Assembly: GCA_047631555.1 (NCBI GenBank)
Contig: JBLHZY010000001.1
Coordinates: 1,178,001 to 1,242,000, forward strand
Origin: JBLHZY01 sp047631555
GTDB lineage: Bacteria; Pseudomonadota; Alphaproteobacteria; Rhodobacterales; Rhodobacteraceae
Length of the DNA stretch: 64,000 nucleotides
Reading direction: 5' to 3'
Shown: positions 51,068 to 60,323 of the stretch, one piece after another
Layout of the letters: each line of letters starts with the position of its first letter
How positions within the stretch are numbered: the first letter of the stretch is position 1
The notes under the pieces: generated by a model
The model's input: only the letters and a program-made list of their open reading frames with translations
Databases searched by the model: none
Told to the model about the DNA's origin: nothing
Made by a program: the position numbers and the translations under genes

Positions 51068-53449
51068 ATGACCTCACCTTCCCAGCATCCGCTGCGGCCC
51101 GATCCGGCATTGGGCACAGCCCGCGCAACTGTGCGCGAGATCGTCACAGACCCCGCCTCGTTGCCCCGCGCAACTGAGGCCAACAGCGCAGCCCGCCAAA
51201 AGCCAAGCCAATCGCGCAAACCGCTGGGCCAAATGATGGTCGAACTTGGCACTTTGAGCCCCGAAAATCTGGTGCGCGCGGTTGCGATCCAAGCCCGCGA
51301 AGAGGCGCTGTTTGGCGATATTCTGCTCGCCCATGATATGGTCCAAGAGGCGGATTTGTTTGCCGCCCTTGCGGTGCAATACAATGCCGAAGTTGCTGAT
51401 TTCAACGCCCGCGCGCCCGATGTGCGCCTGATTGATATCGTCGGCGCAGATACATGCCTGCGCGAAGGCATCCTGCCCTGGTATCGCGTTGGAAACGTTA
51501 CCATTGTTGCCTGTTGCCGCCCCGAACGCTTTGAGGAGCTGCGCGCGGAACTTTCGCCCGAATTTGGCCATGTGCGCATGGCAATCGCCTCCGAGACAAC
51601 CCTGCACCACGCCCTCCTCCTTTCGCGCCAACGCCACCTTGCGGCCTTCGCAGAAACCCGCGTCGCCAAGCACGAAAGCTGCCGCGATTGGGATACCAAA
51701 CCTTTCGCGCGCATCGGCATCGCGGCGGGCTGTATCGCCCTCGCGCTGATGCTCACCGCGCCGCATATTCTGTTCGGCGTGCTCTGTGGATGGGCGATCC
51801 TCACGCTGCTGTTGAACTCCGCTTTGAAGGTTGGCGCGGCCATCGCCCAAACCCATTGGATGCAGCGCGATGATGCAAGCAATCTGGACTCTCAGGCCGC
51901 CAACAATAGCGCGCCAATGCGCCTCCCCACTGTTTCAATCATGGTCCCGCTGTTTCGCGAACGCGAGATCGCAGGTCGGTTGATCAAGCGCCTCTCGCGG
52001 CTGAACTATCCGCGCGAATTGCTCGATATTTGCCTCGTGGTTGAAGAAGACGACGCCGTGACCCAAACAGCCGTATCCAACACCAAACTCCCGCGCTGGA
52101 TGCGCCAAATCGTTGTCCCGCGCGGGGCGGTCAAAACCAAGCCGCGCGCGCTAAATTTCGCGCTGGATTTCTGCCGTGGATCGGTTATCGGGGTCTATGA
52201 TGCAGAGGACGCGCCCGACCCGGATCAGATCCACAAAATTGTGCGTCGCTTTCATGATCGCGGCCCCGAAGTCGCCTGTCTGCAGGGTATTCTGGATTTC
52301 TACAACAGTCGAACAAACTGGCTATCACGTTGTTTTACAATAGAATATGCAACGTGGTTTCGCCTCGTCCTGCCGGGACTTGAGCGCATGGGCCTTGTCG
52401 TTCCGCTTGGCGGCACAACGCTGTTTTTTCGCCGCGAAGCGCTGGAAGAACTCGGTGGATGGGATGCGCATAACGTCACGGAGGATGCTGATCTGGGCAT
52501 TCGTCTCGCGCGCCATGGCTATCGCACCGAGCTGATTTCAACCGTCACCGAAGAAGAAGCAAACTGCCGTTTTTGGCCTTGGGTCAAGCAACGGTCGCGT
52601 TGGCTTAAGGGCTACGCGATGACTTGGGCGGTGCATATGCGCAACCCCGCCGCCCTTTGGCGCGAGCTTGGCGCTTGGCGCTTTTTCGGCGTGCAGCTGC
52701 TCTTTCTTGGAACCCTCTCACAATTCATCCTCGCGCCAATACTGTGGAGCTTTTGGGCCGTTCCGCTTGGCCTATGGCACCCCTTGCGCGGCGTGTTGCC
52801 GATGGAGGGCTTCTTAGCGCTTGGCCTGGTCTTTCTCGCCTCCGAAATTCTCTCGGTTTGGCTTGGCGTGCTTGCCACCTCTGGCCCCAAACATCGCGGG
52901 CTTTGGCTCTGGGTCCCCACGATGCATTTCTATTTTCCACTGGGGGCAATGGCCGCCTACAAGGGCCTCTGGGAAGTGATTAAACGCCCGTATTATTGGG
53001 ATAAAACGGCGCATGGGATCGATGATATCGCCGAACATACCCAAGCCAATGAAGCAACAGATTCAGATGCATCAGACGCTCAAGATCATCGGCCCAGCCC
53101 AAGCAGCGCCGGCGCACCTGCCCCGCTTTCAGGCCTGCGCCCCGCGCCGCCACAGCCTGCTGAAATCTTGGTTTTGCGCAATCCAATCCAAGCGCCAAAG
53201 CCTCTGCAAACGCCAAGCCGTACCCAAGCAATTTCAGCCGCGCTAAAGACCCCAATTTGCGCGCCCCTCAGCGCCGAGGCCCTTGGCAAAACCGCGCCTC
53301 AGCCAGCACCGCCAAACCTTCTAATCTTGAAAAATCCCAGCGCATTGAGCGCGCCAGAAAAACGCCCCGCCCTGCCCAAAGCCAGCCCGCCGCCAATCCA
53401 CTCGCGCCCCAGCCTGTTCTTTGAACCAAGCCTGCTGATTGCCGAATAA
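51068..53449 (+). CDS. GT2 glycosyltransferase with N-terminal MshEN-like domain
   Basis: 793 residues. Residues ~50-195 look like a GspE/MshE N-terminal module (KPLGQMMVELGTLSPENLVRAVAIQAREEALFGDILL...REGILPWYRVGNVTIVACCRPE). Two helices near 215-265, then the GT-A domain: IMVPLFREREIAGRLIKRL, DxD in YDAEDAPDP (D378-E380-D381), LGGTTLFFRREALEELGGWD, TEDADLGIRL, QRSRWLKGY (QxxRW). C-terminal membrane helices (to ~650) and a Pro/Ser-rich tail follow. This is a processive-type inner-membrane transferase for an exopolysaccharide or cell-envelope glycan. A perfect CtrA site precedes it, suggesting cell-cycle control. Confidence 0.88.
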   Translation: MTSPSQHPLRPDPALGTARATVREIVTDPASLPRATEANSAARQKPSQSRKPLGQMMVELGTLSPENLVRAVAIQAREEALFGDILLAHDMVQEADLFAALAVQYNAEVADFNARAPDVRLIDIVGADTCLREGILPWYRVGNVTIVACCRPERFEELRAELSPEFGHVRMAIASETTLHHALLLSRQRHLAAFAETRVAKHESCRDWDTKPFARIGIAAGCIALALMLTAPHILFGVLCGWAILTLLLNSALKVGAAIAQTHWMQRDDASNLDSQAANNSAPMRLPTVSIMVPLFREREIAGRLIKRLSRLNYPRELLDICLVVEEDDAVTQTAVSNTKLPRWMRQIVVPRGAVKTKPRALNFALDFCRGSVIGVYDAEDAPDPDQIHKIVRRFHDRGPEVACLQGILDFYNSRTNWLSRCFTIEYATWFRLVLPGLERMGLVVPLGGTTLFFRREALEELGGWDAHNVTEDADLGIRLARHGYRTELISTVTEEEANCRFWPWVKQRSRWLKGYAMTWAVHMRNPAALWRELGAWRFFGVQLLFLGTLSQFILAPILWSFWAVPLGLWHPLRGVLPMEGFLALGLVFLASEILSVWLGVLATSGPKHRGLWLWVPTMHFYFPLGAMAAYKGLWEVIKRPYYWDKTAHGIDDIAEHTQANEATDSDASDAQDHRPSPSSAGAPAPLSGLRPAPPQPAEILVLRNPIQAPKPLQTPSRTQAISAALKTPICAPLSAEALGKTAPQPAPPNLLILKNPSALSAPEKRPALPKASPPPIHSRPSLFFEPSLLIAE

Positions 53450-53454
53450 GCCGC

Positions 53455-54102
53455 TTAAAACTCTAGCTTTTGCGCATCGATCTTGAGCCGTGTCTCGAAG
53501 GCCTTTGAGATATGCATCCGCAACGCATCATCCGCCGCATCCCCGTCCCCGGCCTCAATCGCGCTTACGATGCGATCGTGCTCAGCAAGCGCAATCTCGT
53601 CGCGCCCTTCAACGGCCAAAGATGTCGTTGCCAAAAGCGCCATGGAGCGATGCACCAAATCCAATTGTTGCACCAAAAACCGGTTGTGCGAGGCGAGGTG
53701 GATCTGTTTGTGAAAGCGCCGGTTGGCCCGCGAAAGCGCTTCGGGATCGCCAATCAACGCGCGATCTTCCTCAACCATATCGCGCAAAAGCTGCACTTCT
53801 TCGGGGGCTGCATGGCGGGCGGCAAGGCGCGCCGCCAGCCCTTCAAGCTCGGTGCGCACAACATAGAGCTCGGCCAATTGATTGTGATCCAGCGAGGCCA
53901 CGATAAGCGAGCGCCCATCGCGCGCCAGCAAAGACTGCGTCTCAAGCCGTTGTAATGCCTCGCGAATAGGCGTGCGCGAAACACCAAACCGCTCGGCCAA
54001 CTCGCTCTCAACAAGCCGATCGCCAGGCTTATAAGCCCCTGTGTCAATCGCCTCCAAAATCAGCGCGTAGGCATCCTTTTGAGCGGGTCTGTGGTCTGTC
54101 AT
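53455..54102 (-). CDS. GntR family regulator (FCD type)
   Basis: 215 residues from ATG 54102 (GGAG upstream); an in-frame Met 27 bp further has no ribosome site. N-terminal winged helix: LEAIDTGAYKPGDRLVESELAERFGVSRTPIREALQRLETQSLL. FCD domain from ~85: LYVVRTELEGLAARLAARHA, FHKQIHLASHNRFLVQQLD, EHDRIVSAIEAGDGDAADDALRMHI with metal-type histidines. It faces the glycosyltransferase gene tail to tail, and its target is unclear; the 54103-54211 gap is the candidate promoter. Confidence 0.92.
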   Translation of the reverse strand: MTDHRPAQKDAYALILEAIDTGAYKPGDRLVESELAERFGVSRTPIREALQRLETQSLLARDGRSLIVASLDHNQLAELYVVRTELEGLAARLAARHAAPEEVQLLRDMVEEDRALIGDPEALSRANRRFHKQIHLASHNRFLVQQLDLVHRSMALLATTSLAVEGRDEIALAEHDRIVSAIEAGDGDAADDALRMHISKAFETRLKIDAQKLEF

Positions 54103-54211
54103 GCGTGTCTCCAGTGCGCCAAGCCGCACCCTAACCGCCCAAAGCCCGGTCGATCAAGCGTCGAGCGCAAGATTGATTGCTGCGCACGCCGCAAAGCGCT
54201 AGAGATATCCC

Positions 54212-54940
54212 ATGAAAACACCCGCGCCAAACGCCGATCAAACCGCCAGCCATGCGGCCGATTTCACCCACGTGCGCGAATGGGTCTTTGATCTTGATAA
54301 TACCCTCTACCCGCCCGAAGCGCGCTTGTTCGATCAAATCGAGGTCCGCATGACCGATTGGGTAATGGGCGAACTTGGCGTCGATAAAGCCCGCGCCAAT
54401 CACCTGCGTCAGCACTATTGGAAGACCTATGGCACGACCCTCACCGGCCTGATGCGCGAACATGGCGTCTCGCCCGAAGGCTACCTGACCCATGTTCATG
54501 ATATCGACTTCACCGTGCTGCAAATGGCCCCCGATCTGGCCGCGAATATCGCCAATCTGCCGGGCCGCAAAATCGTCTATACCAACGGGACCCGCCCCTA
54601 TGCAGAGCAAGTGCTGAACGCGCGCGGTCTTTCGGGGCTTTTCGATGCCATTTACGGCGTTGAGCACGCCGATTTTCGCCCTAAGCCAGAACGGGCAGCC
54701 TTTGAGGCAATCTTTGCAATGGATGGCATCACGCCCTCAAAAGCGGCGATGTTCGAGGACGATCCGCGCAATCTCGCCGCGCCCTATGATATGGGCATGC
54801 GCACGGTCTTTGTCGCCCCTCAGCCCTTGCCCCCAAGCGATCACATCCACCATCACACCGATGATTTAACCGCCTTCTTGTCGCATCTGGGCGATCCGCC
54901 CTTTCCCGAGACCCCGGATCGCAATAGTCTGCGCCCATGA
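54212..54940 (+). CDS. Pyrimidine 5'-nucleotidase, HAD family
   Basis: 242 residues. HAD motif I FDLDNTLYP (Asp27, Asp29), motif II in IVYTNGTRPYAEQVL, motif III with KPERAAFEAIF and motif IV MFEDDPRNLAAPYDMGM. The PEARLFDQIEVRMTDWVMGELGV cap resembles yeast Sdt1-like pyrimidine nucleotidases found across Rhodobacteraceae. It dephosphorylates UMP/CMP or damaged nucleotides. ATGA-type overlap with the next gene. Confidence 0.88.
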   Translation: MKTPAPNADQTASHAADFTHVREWVFDLDNTLYPPEARLFDQIEVRMTDWVMGELGVDKARANHLRQHYWKTYGTTLTGLMREHGVSPEGYLTHVHDIDFTVLQMAPDLAANIANLPGRKIVYTNGTRPYAEQVLNARGLSGLFDAIYGVEHADFRPKPERAAFEAIFAMDGITPSKAAMFEDDPRNLAAPYDMGMRTVFVAPQPLPPSDHIHHHTDDLTAFLSHLGDPPFPETPDRNSLRP

Positions 54941-56139
54941 GCACACGCGAGAAAACCGATGTCTTGATTGTTGGCGGCGGCATTGCCGGGCTGGTCGCGG
55001 CGGCGGCCTTTGGGCGCGCGGGATTTGAGACCGTACTCGTTGATCCAGCCCAACCAATCACAGACGATGCCGACCCAAGCGCCGATCTGCGCTCGACCGC
55101 GTTTTTGCGCCCCGCGCGCGATCTGTTTGAGCATATCGGCATCTGGGGCGCGCTTAAAGATTGGGCCACGCCGCTTGAAGCGCTGCGCATTATCGACACT
55201 GTAGGCAATCCGCCGGAGCCGCGCGATCAGCGGCTGTTTCGCGGCGAGGATTTGGACTATTCGCCCTTTGGCTGGAACTTCCTCAATTGGAAAATCCGCG
55301 CGGCCTTGCTGGAGGCCATCCAAGACATGCCGCGCATTTCGCTGCGCTACGGGACCGGCTTTAAATCTTTGCTGACGCGCACCAACGGCGCAATTGTCGG
55401 GCTAAGCGATGGCGCGCGAATTGAGGCCAAGCTGGTGATTGGTGCCGATGGGCGCGCCTCGCCTTTGCGCGAAGCCGCCGGGATCACGGTTCAAACAACC
55501 CAATACGGCCAAAAGGCCCTCGCCTTTACCGCGACCCATGATGCGCCGCATGACAATATCTCGACCGAAATTTATCATCAAGGCGGCCCCTTCACGATGG
55601 TGCCCCTGCCCGATCTAGAGGGGCGCGCGGCTTCCGCGATTGTCTGGATGAATAAGGGGCCGCGCGCGCAGACTTTGCTTACAATGGACGAGGTCGCGTT
55701 TAATGCTGAAATGGCCGCCCGCAGCTGCGATCTGTTTGGCGAGATTAAGCTTGCCTCGCGCCGCGCTGCCTTCCCGATCATCACCCAGCGCGCCCGCACT
55801 TTGACCGCAGAGCGCACCGCTTTGATCGCTGAGGCCGCGCATGTTTTGCCCCCCATCGGCGCACAAGGCCTCAACACATCCCTCAATGATATCGCCGCCT
55901 TACTGAGCGCAGCCGAGGCTGATCCTGCGCATATCGGCAGCGCGGCAATGCTTGAAATCTATGAAAAAGCCCGCCTCAACGATATCAAAGCCCGCGCCCG
56001 CGCCATCGATCTGTTTAATCGCGTCACCCGCGCGCCCCAAGCGCCGCTGCAAGCGCTGCGCCTTGCCGGGCTCAAGGCGGTCCATGATATCGCGCCCCTG
56101 CGCCGCCGCCTGATGCGCGCCGGAATGGAGCCGCTTTAG
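54937..56139 (+). CDS. UbiH/UbiF/COQ6 family FAD-dependent monooxygenase
   Basis: 400 residues, 4-bp overlap with the nucleotidase gene. FAD fold DVLIVGGGIAGLVAAAAFGRAGFETVLVDP, ADLRSTAFLRPARDLFEHIGIW, LVIGADGRASPLREAAGI (the DG motif), AEAAHVLPPIGAQGLNTSLNDIAALLSA (GD-type flavin motif). Family hydroxylates the ring of ubiquinone precursors. Which position it modifies (UbiF-, UbiH- or UbiL-type) cannot be said. Confidence 0.93.
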   Translation: MSTREKTDVLIVGGGIAGLVAAAAFGRAGFETVLVDPAQPITDDADPSADLRSTAFLRPARDLFEHIGIWGALKDWATPLEALRIIDTVGNPPEPRDQRLFRGEDLDYSPFGWNFLNWKIRAALLEAIQDMPRISLRYGTGFKSLLTRTNGAIVGLSDGARIEAKLVIGADGRASPLREAAGITVQTTQYGQKALAFTATHDAPHDNISTEIYHQGGPFTMVPLPDLEGRAASAIVWMNKGPRAQTLLTMDEVAFNAEMAARSCDLFGEIKLASRRAAFPIITQRARTLTAERTALIAEAAHVLPPIGAQGLNTSLNDIAALLSAAEADPAHIGSAAMLEIYEKARLNDIKARARAIDLFNRVTRAPQAPLQALRLAGLKAVHDIAPLRRRLMRAGMEPL

Positions 56140-56415
56140 GGCCAAATCGCCCCTTATCAGCCCCCGAACCAACGCGTTTTTGGTTAACCTTGATTAACAA
56201 AAACTTAGCGTTTCCTTAGCAAAACCTTAATTTTTCACCGTTTGCGCCGCCAAATCGGGCTATCCGGGCGTTAACCGTGATTCTTTGGTCACAACTTACC
56301 TAAAGTAAAGCTGCAAAACTGAGGCACCGCTTGCCAAGAACCGCCCGCACCCGCAGACTCAAATCACTGAGGTAAAAAAGGGGCGCTATAAGCCCCATTG
56401 AGTAGAGTGTGTATC
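56140..56415. promoter_or_regulatory. Intergenic region with a near-CtrA site
   Basis: 276 bp. TTAA-CCTTGA-TTAA (56184-56197) is one base short of the N7 spacing, and GTTAACC recurs at ~56271. No stable terminator seen. Confidence 0.35.
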
Positions 56416-56901
56416 ATGACTTATACGAGCGTCTTGCTGAATGGATTCAGCATGGGCCATTTGGCGCAATCTGTGCCCAAATCCAAGCCCACCAGCCTGC
56501 TTGCGTTTGACCCGCGAGCCGTAATTTGTCTGCGTGTTATTGGTTCAACCGAAGAAGAAGATATCACCCATTCCTCCTATATCGATGGGATCGAAGTCTT
56601 TGGCTCTGGGCGGGCCTATGTTGAAAATCGCCCCCTCTTTCGCTACGCGCCTCATACCAAATGGCACGCAGCGCCCGTGCGTCAGCTAAGCAAAGATCGC
56701 GGCCTTGTCCGCTTTGAGTTTGAGGCGACAAGCTTCAAATCGCCCGATCCCGGCGCGCCGCAATTGCGTGGATTATGTGTCTCGGTTGGCGAAGATATTC
56801 GCCCCGCCGCCAAAGAAGCGCAGGCCAAAATCACCAAGGCGCAAGCAACCTTTCTCAGCCCAGATCAGATCCTTTTGCAGCAGATCGCCAATACCGGCTG
56901 A
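56416..56901 (+). CDS. Hypothetical protein
   Basis: 161 residues from ATG 56416; the ribosome site is weak. No signal peptide or membrane segment. Beta-rich sequence (TSVLLNGFSMGHLAQSV, AVICLRVIGSTEEEDITHSSYIDGIEVFGSGRAYVE) with a helical C-terminal tail. It does not match a family I recognise. It sits alone between the UbiH-family gene and the lipoprotein array, with ~500 bp of non-coding DNA after it. Confidence 0.55.
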   Translation: MTYTSVLLNGFSMGHLAQSVPKSKPTSLLAFDPRAVICLRVIGSTEEEDITHSSYIDGIEVFGSGRAYVENRPLFRYAPHTKWHAAPVRQLSKDRGLVRFEFEATSFKSPDPGAPQLRGLCVSVGEDIRPAAKEAQAKITKAQATFLSPDQILLQQIANTG

Positions 56902-57406
56902 CCGATTTTACCCAGGGCCTATATCCTCCCCATGGCCCCCTTCCCCGCCAGGTGAACCCTCCCTTCGCCTGGCGGTTTTTCTTTGCCCAATCCTTCCCAT
57001 AAGGCCGCGAGCAATTCGCCTTTTCTCGGCGTGCTCACCCGCGTTCTGTGCGGTGTTTTTCACGGTGATTTTCACGGCGTTTTTCACGGTGATTTTAACC
57101 GTGCTTTCCCTTTTCGGGGGGAAAACCGATATCCCCTTCCCCTTGCGTTAACCAATTGTGAATGCGTAGACTTAAGCGATAGCACACTGCTGCCGTGCAG
57201 ATCCTGGGGGGGATCTAGCGTACAAAGGTCGCGCCTTTGACATGTGCTTTGACAATTCAGCACGGGCATTTTCATTGACCTGTATTGCCTTTGCAGTGAC
57301 TGGATCACTTATGTTTTTCACAGTCACACCACGCGCATTTTATGTCTGAAAACTGAATAAAACAACGAAAGCAATTGGTTGTTTGGATTTGCAAAGGAAA
57401 TTCATA
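56902..57406. other. 505-bp non-coding gap
   Basis: No gene I can support. It holds the 12-bp tandem repeat (57057-57104), GTTAACC near 57150 and AGATCC-TGGGGG-GGATCT (57199-57216). The lipoprotein ribosome site ends it. Confidence 0.5.
57057..57104. repeat. Four tandem 12-bp units
   Basis: Units are TTTTCACGGTGA, TTTTCACGGCGT, TTTTCACGGTGA and TTTTAACCGTGC. The first and third are identical. Confidence 0.8.
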
Positions 57407-58189
57407 ATGCAAAAGCATACCGCAATTTGCCTTGTTGCTGCAGGCCTGCTTGCCGGCTGCGGCGCAAGCAATGTCGCCGCGATCGTGTCCAAAACGATTG
57501 GCAACGATGTGATCGTTGTTGGCGCAACTCCGGCTGAAAGCACCCTCAACGCCGTTCCACTCACCGGCGCGATCTATATTCCAACGCATGATGTTGGCCC
57601 GATCAAAGGATGGCGAACGGCCGTCAGCCTGCATCAAGGCTATATCGCGCAAAGCAGCTCGGGCGGCTCTGAAATTTTTGTAGTCGGCACCAATGGGGCA
57701 ACCGCAAATGTTACAGGCCTTGCCATTGCAAGGACCGCGCCGACCACCCTTCCAACCTCAGGCAGCACAACCTATTTGGGGCGCTACGCCGGCATCTTTC
57801 AACAGGATTATGATGACCCCAGCACGCTAGATTTCATTGTAGGCGTGTTAAACGGCGACGTAACCATCAACGCCAATTTCAAAGACAATACAGTCCTCGG
57901 CACAATCACCAATCGCGAATTGCGCTCGTCCGTTGACAACTCGCTTGCCCCCCTTGTCTTCCCTGTAGACCTCGCAATGGCCATCAGCCCGCTTTACTCT
58001 GACGGATCCTTTAGCGGCATCACAAGCGGCGGCCAGCTGACAAACACCTCTCCAACGGTTAGCGGCGAATATCAGGGGCTTATTTCGGGCGCTGAGGCCC
58101 AAGAAGCCATCGGCGGGCTGCGCATTGTTCATCAGACTGATCCGGGGGTAAGCCGGAATATCGAAGTCGGGGTGTTTCTTGCGGAGTAG
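57407..58189 (+). CDS. Lipoprotein of the tandem family, copy 1 (TbpB-like barrel)
   Basis: 260 residues from ATG 57407 (AAAGGA upstream). Lipoprotein signal with Cys18 (LLAGC). Shared features of the three neighbours are VSKTIGNDVIVVG, ...THDVGPIKGW, a Y-x-G strand (TYLGRYAGIF), ITNRELRS, DGSFSGITSGGQL, SGEYQGLISG and EAIGGLRIVHQTDPG...VGVFLAE. The strand order with repeated G-x-Y-x-G resembles the eight-stranded barrel of TbpB/factor-H-binding proteins. Outer-membrane anchoring is likely. The ligand is unknown. Confidence 0.78.
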   Translation: MQKHTAICLVAAGLLAGCGASNVAAIVSKTIGNDVIVVGATPAESTLNAVPLTGAIYIPTHDVGPIKGWRTAVSLHQGYIAQSSSGGSEIFVVGTNGATANVTGLAIARTAPTTLPTSGSTTYLGRYAGIFQQDYDDPSTLDFIVGVLNGDVTINANFKDNTVLGTITNRELRSSVDNSLAPLVFPVDLAMAISPLYSDGSFSGITSGGQLTNTSPTVSGEYQGLISGAEAQEAIGGLRIVHQTDPGVSRNIEVGVFLAE

Positions 58190-58433
58190 CCGGACCAAGG
58201 CAGGCTGCTGACCCTAAATGCGTTGAAATTTGCACTTGCCGCGCGTGGTTAGCGCAAAACCTTCGCAAATCAAAACCTGCCTGTGGGGCCGCAATATGCC
58301 CCCGCAGTCAGGGCCAACGCAGCCGTAGTTTAAGGAATGGGCAATCACCGCGCACTTGCAATCATAATCTAATATCGAGAAACATTCGCCCGAGTTTCAA
58401 ACCACAGCACAGCATTAACCAGTAAGGATAACC

Positions 58434-59222
58434 ATGTTAAAACAAAGCACACTTCTATGCGCCGCCACTGCCCTTCTTGCCAATTGCGGCGCAACGAGTA
58501 TTCCTGAGGTTCCCGGGATCGTGACCAAGGCCATAGGCGATGAGGTTTTCGTCATCGGCCAAGACGTCGCATCAACCACAGTTAACGGCCAAAATCTTAA
58601 CGCGGGGGTTTGGACCCCGACCCATGACTATGGCGTTCTCAAAGGTTTTCTTGCGGAAAACGGAAACCGTCAGGGATATTTTACCGAGAGCACCTCACGC
58701 GACTCGGCCGTTATCGTGATCGCCACCAATGCCTCAGCAGACAATGTTTTCAGTGCTGGATTTGCAAGAAACGCGCCAACCACCCTGCCCAAAACAGGCA
58801 GCGTGACTTATACCGGGCCCTATGCCGCGATCTATGAAAACGACCGGATCGACCCAACTCTAAACGATGTTATCACCGGCGTTGTGAACGGCGACGCAAG
58901 TATTACTGCGAATTTCAGCACCAATGAAGCACAGGGCGAAATCACCAATCGCGTGGTGCGCAACTCCAGTTCAAATGACCTCATAACCACAGACGTTGCC
59001 GATGTCACATTTGCGCTCAGCTCGATTGCCTCAGACGGCTCCTTTGGCGGCACCACAAGCGGCGGGCAGTTCCCGAGCACCTTTGCAACCCTGAGCGGTG
59101 AATACCAAGGGCTGATCGCAGGGGCCAACGGCGGCGAGGCTGTCGGGGCCGTGCGGATCATCCATGTTGTCGATCCCGGCGTCTCCAACGTTACCGAATT
59201 GGGTGTATTTCTCGCCGAATAA
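58434..59222 (+). CDS. Lipoprotein of the tandem family, copy 2
   Basis: 262 residues from ATG 58434, with GTAAGGA upstream. Lipobox ALLANC, Cys18. Close to copy 1 in length and motif order: VTKAIGDEVFVIG, THDYGVLKGF, TYTGPYAAIY, ITGVVNGDASITANF, ITNRVVRN, DGSFGGTTSGGQF, SGEYQGLIAG and GGEAVGAVRIIHVVDPG...LGVFLAE. 244 bp separates it from copy 1, so each may have its own promoter. Same inferred fold and location. Confidence 0.78.
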   Translation: MLKQSTLLCAATALLANCGATSIPEVPGIVTKAIGDEVFVIGQDVASTTVNGQNLNAGVWTPTHDYGVLKGFLAENGNRQGYFTESTSRDSAVIVIATNASADNVFSAGFARNAPTTLPKTGSVTYTGPYAAIYENDRIDPTLNDVITGVVNGDASITANFSTNEAQGEITNRVVRNSSSNDLITTDVADVTFALSSIASDGSFGGTTSGGQFPSTFATLSGEYQGLIAGANGGEAVGAVRIIHVVDPGVSNVTELGVFLAE

Positions 59223-59322
59223 CCGCGCCGAAACCGGCAAAACCCTATCGCGAGAATTGACCAGCCGGTTCAAAGTTTCTCGCGATAACGGCCCCTTGGC
59301 GCCATTGTGCGATTGACCCTCG

Positions 59323-59337
59323 TTAACCACACGTTAA
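59323..59337. promoter_or_regulatory. CtrA-type binding site
   Basis: TTAA-CCACACG-TTAA matches the TTAA-N7-TTAA spacing exactly, 110 bp before the third lipoprotein start. The base after it is G, not the usual C. Confidence 0.55.
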
Positions 59338-59447
59338 GATTGAAAAATTGCTGGCCGCTCAATGGGTAAACCATAGCAGTCTTTGTGCCGCTCACCCATT
59401 TTTTCGCACATAAGTGGCGACCAGTTTCGTAACGAGGATAGCTTTAG

Positions 59448-60323
59448 ATGAACAACCGCCGCACCTGCCCCCCTTTAATCAAATACCCCAAAAAGAGAAC
59501 TGCCGCGCTAAAAACGGCGCCGCTACTCTTTCTCAGCGCCGCGCTTCTCACAGCATGCGACATCGGCCCGCGCACCGGCCCCATCGTTTCCAAAACCATC
59601 GGACCCGACACGGTCGTTTTGGGCGAAACCATTGTAGAGACAACGATAAATGGCGTCGAGCAAACTGACTTGGTGTTCGATCCTCTCTTCGACTACGGCC
59701 TGTTTAAAGGATGGCATGACACCTCAAACACAGCTTCTTATAGGCGCGCCAAAACAGGGTATTTAGGTGAAAGCACCTCAGGGGGCTCTGTCGCGTTTGT
59801 TGGCGGCTTCAAAAATCTTTCTGCGCCCCTTGGCAGTGCGATTTACGGGCGAACCGTCGAAACCAAAATACCCGATAAAGGCAAAGCGACCTATACTGGG
59901 CAATATGTCGCCACTGCGCGTGAGTACGTTGGAGATCCATCCACCTCAACCATAGTCGACGGGCTGATAACTGGCGATACGAGCCTTTCGGCAGATTTTG
60001 AGACCTCTGCAGTGAGTGGCGCCATCACCAATCGTCTGAACAAACAGCCCTCAGGAAATTCTACAACCAGCCACCAAATCGCGGATATTATTTTTGAGCC
60101 CACGACCTTTGACAAAAACGGGTTTTTTTCCGGCACAATAATCGAAGGAGAATATATTATAGACGGTGCCGGCGCAAACGGAACATACGGCGGCTTGATT
60201 TCAGGGAGCGATGGCCAAGAAACTGTTGGCCACGTCAATTTACTGCACGATTATAGAGTGCCAAATTATTCTGAAACCACCTACATAATCGAAACCGGCG
60301 TCTTCATCGCCGAAGAGCCCTAA
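59448..60323 (+). CDS. Lipoprotein of the tandem family, copy 3
   Basis: 291 residues from ATG 59448 (GAGGA upstream). The signal is unusually long, with a basic leader and the lipobox LLTAC ending at Cys37. Barrel-like motifs are kept: VSKTIGPDTVVLG, FDYGLFKGW, TYTGQYVATAREY, ITGDTSLSADFE, ITNRLNKQ, NGFFSGTIIEGEY, GTYGGLISGSDGQETVGHVNLLHDY and IETGVFIAEEP. It is the most divergent copy. A CtrA-type site lies upstream. Its stop overlaps the convergent Lrp gene by 4 bp. Confidence 0.78.
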   Translation: MNNRRTCPPLIKYPKKRTAALKTAPLLFLSAALLTACDIGPRTGPIVSKTIGPDTVVLGETIVETTINGVEQTDLVFDPLFDYGLFKGWHDTSNTASYRRAKTGYLGESTSGGSVAFVGGFKNLSAPLGSAIYGRTVETKIPDKGKATYTGQYVATAREYVGDPSTSTIVDGLITGDTSLSADFETSAVSGAITNRLNKQPSGNSTTSHQIADIIFEPTTFDKNGFFSGTIIEGEYIIDGAGANGTYGGLISGSDGQETVGHVNLLHDYRVPNYSETTYIIETGVFIAEEP

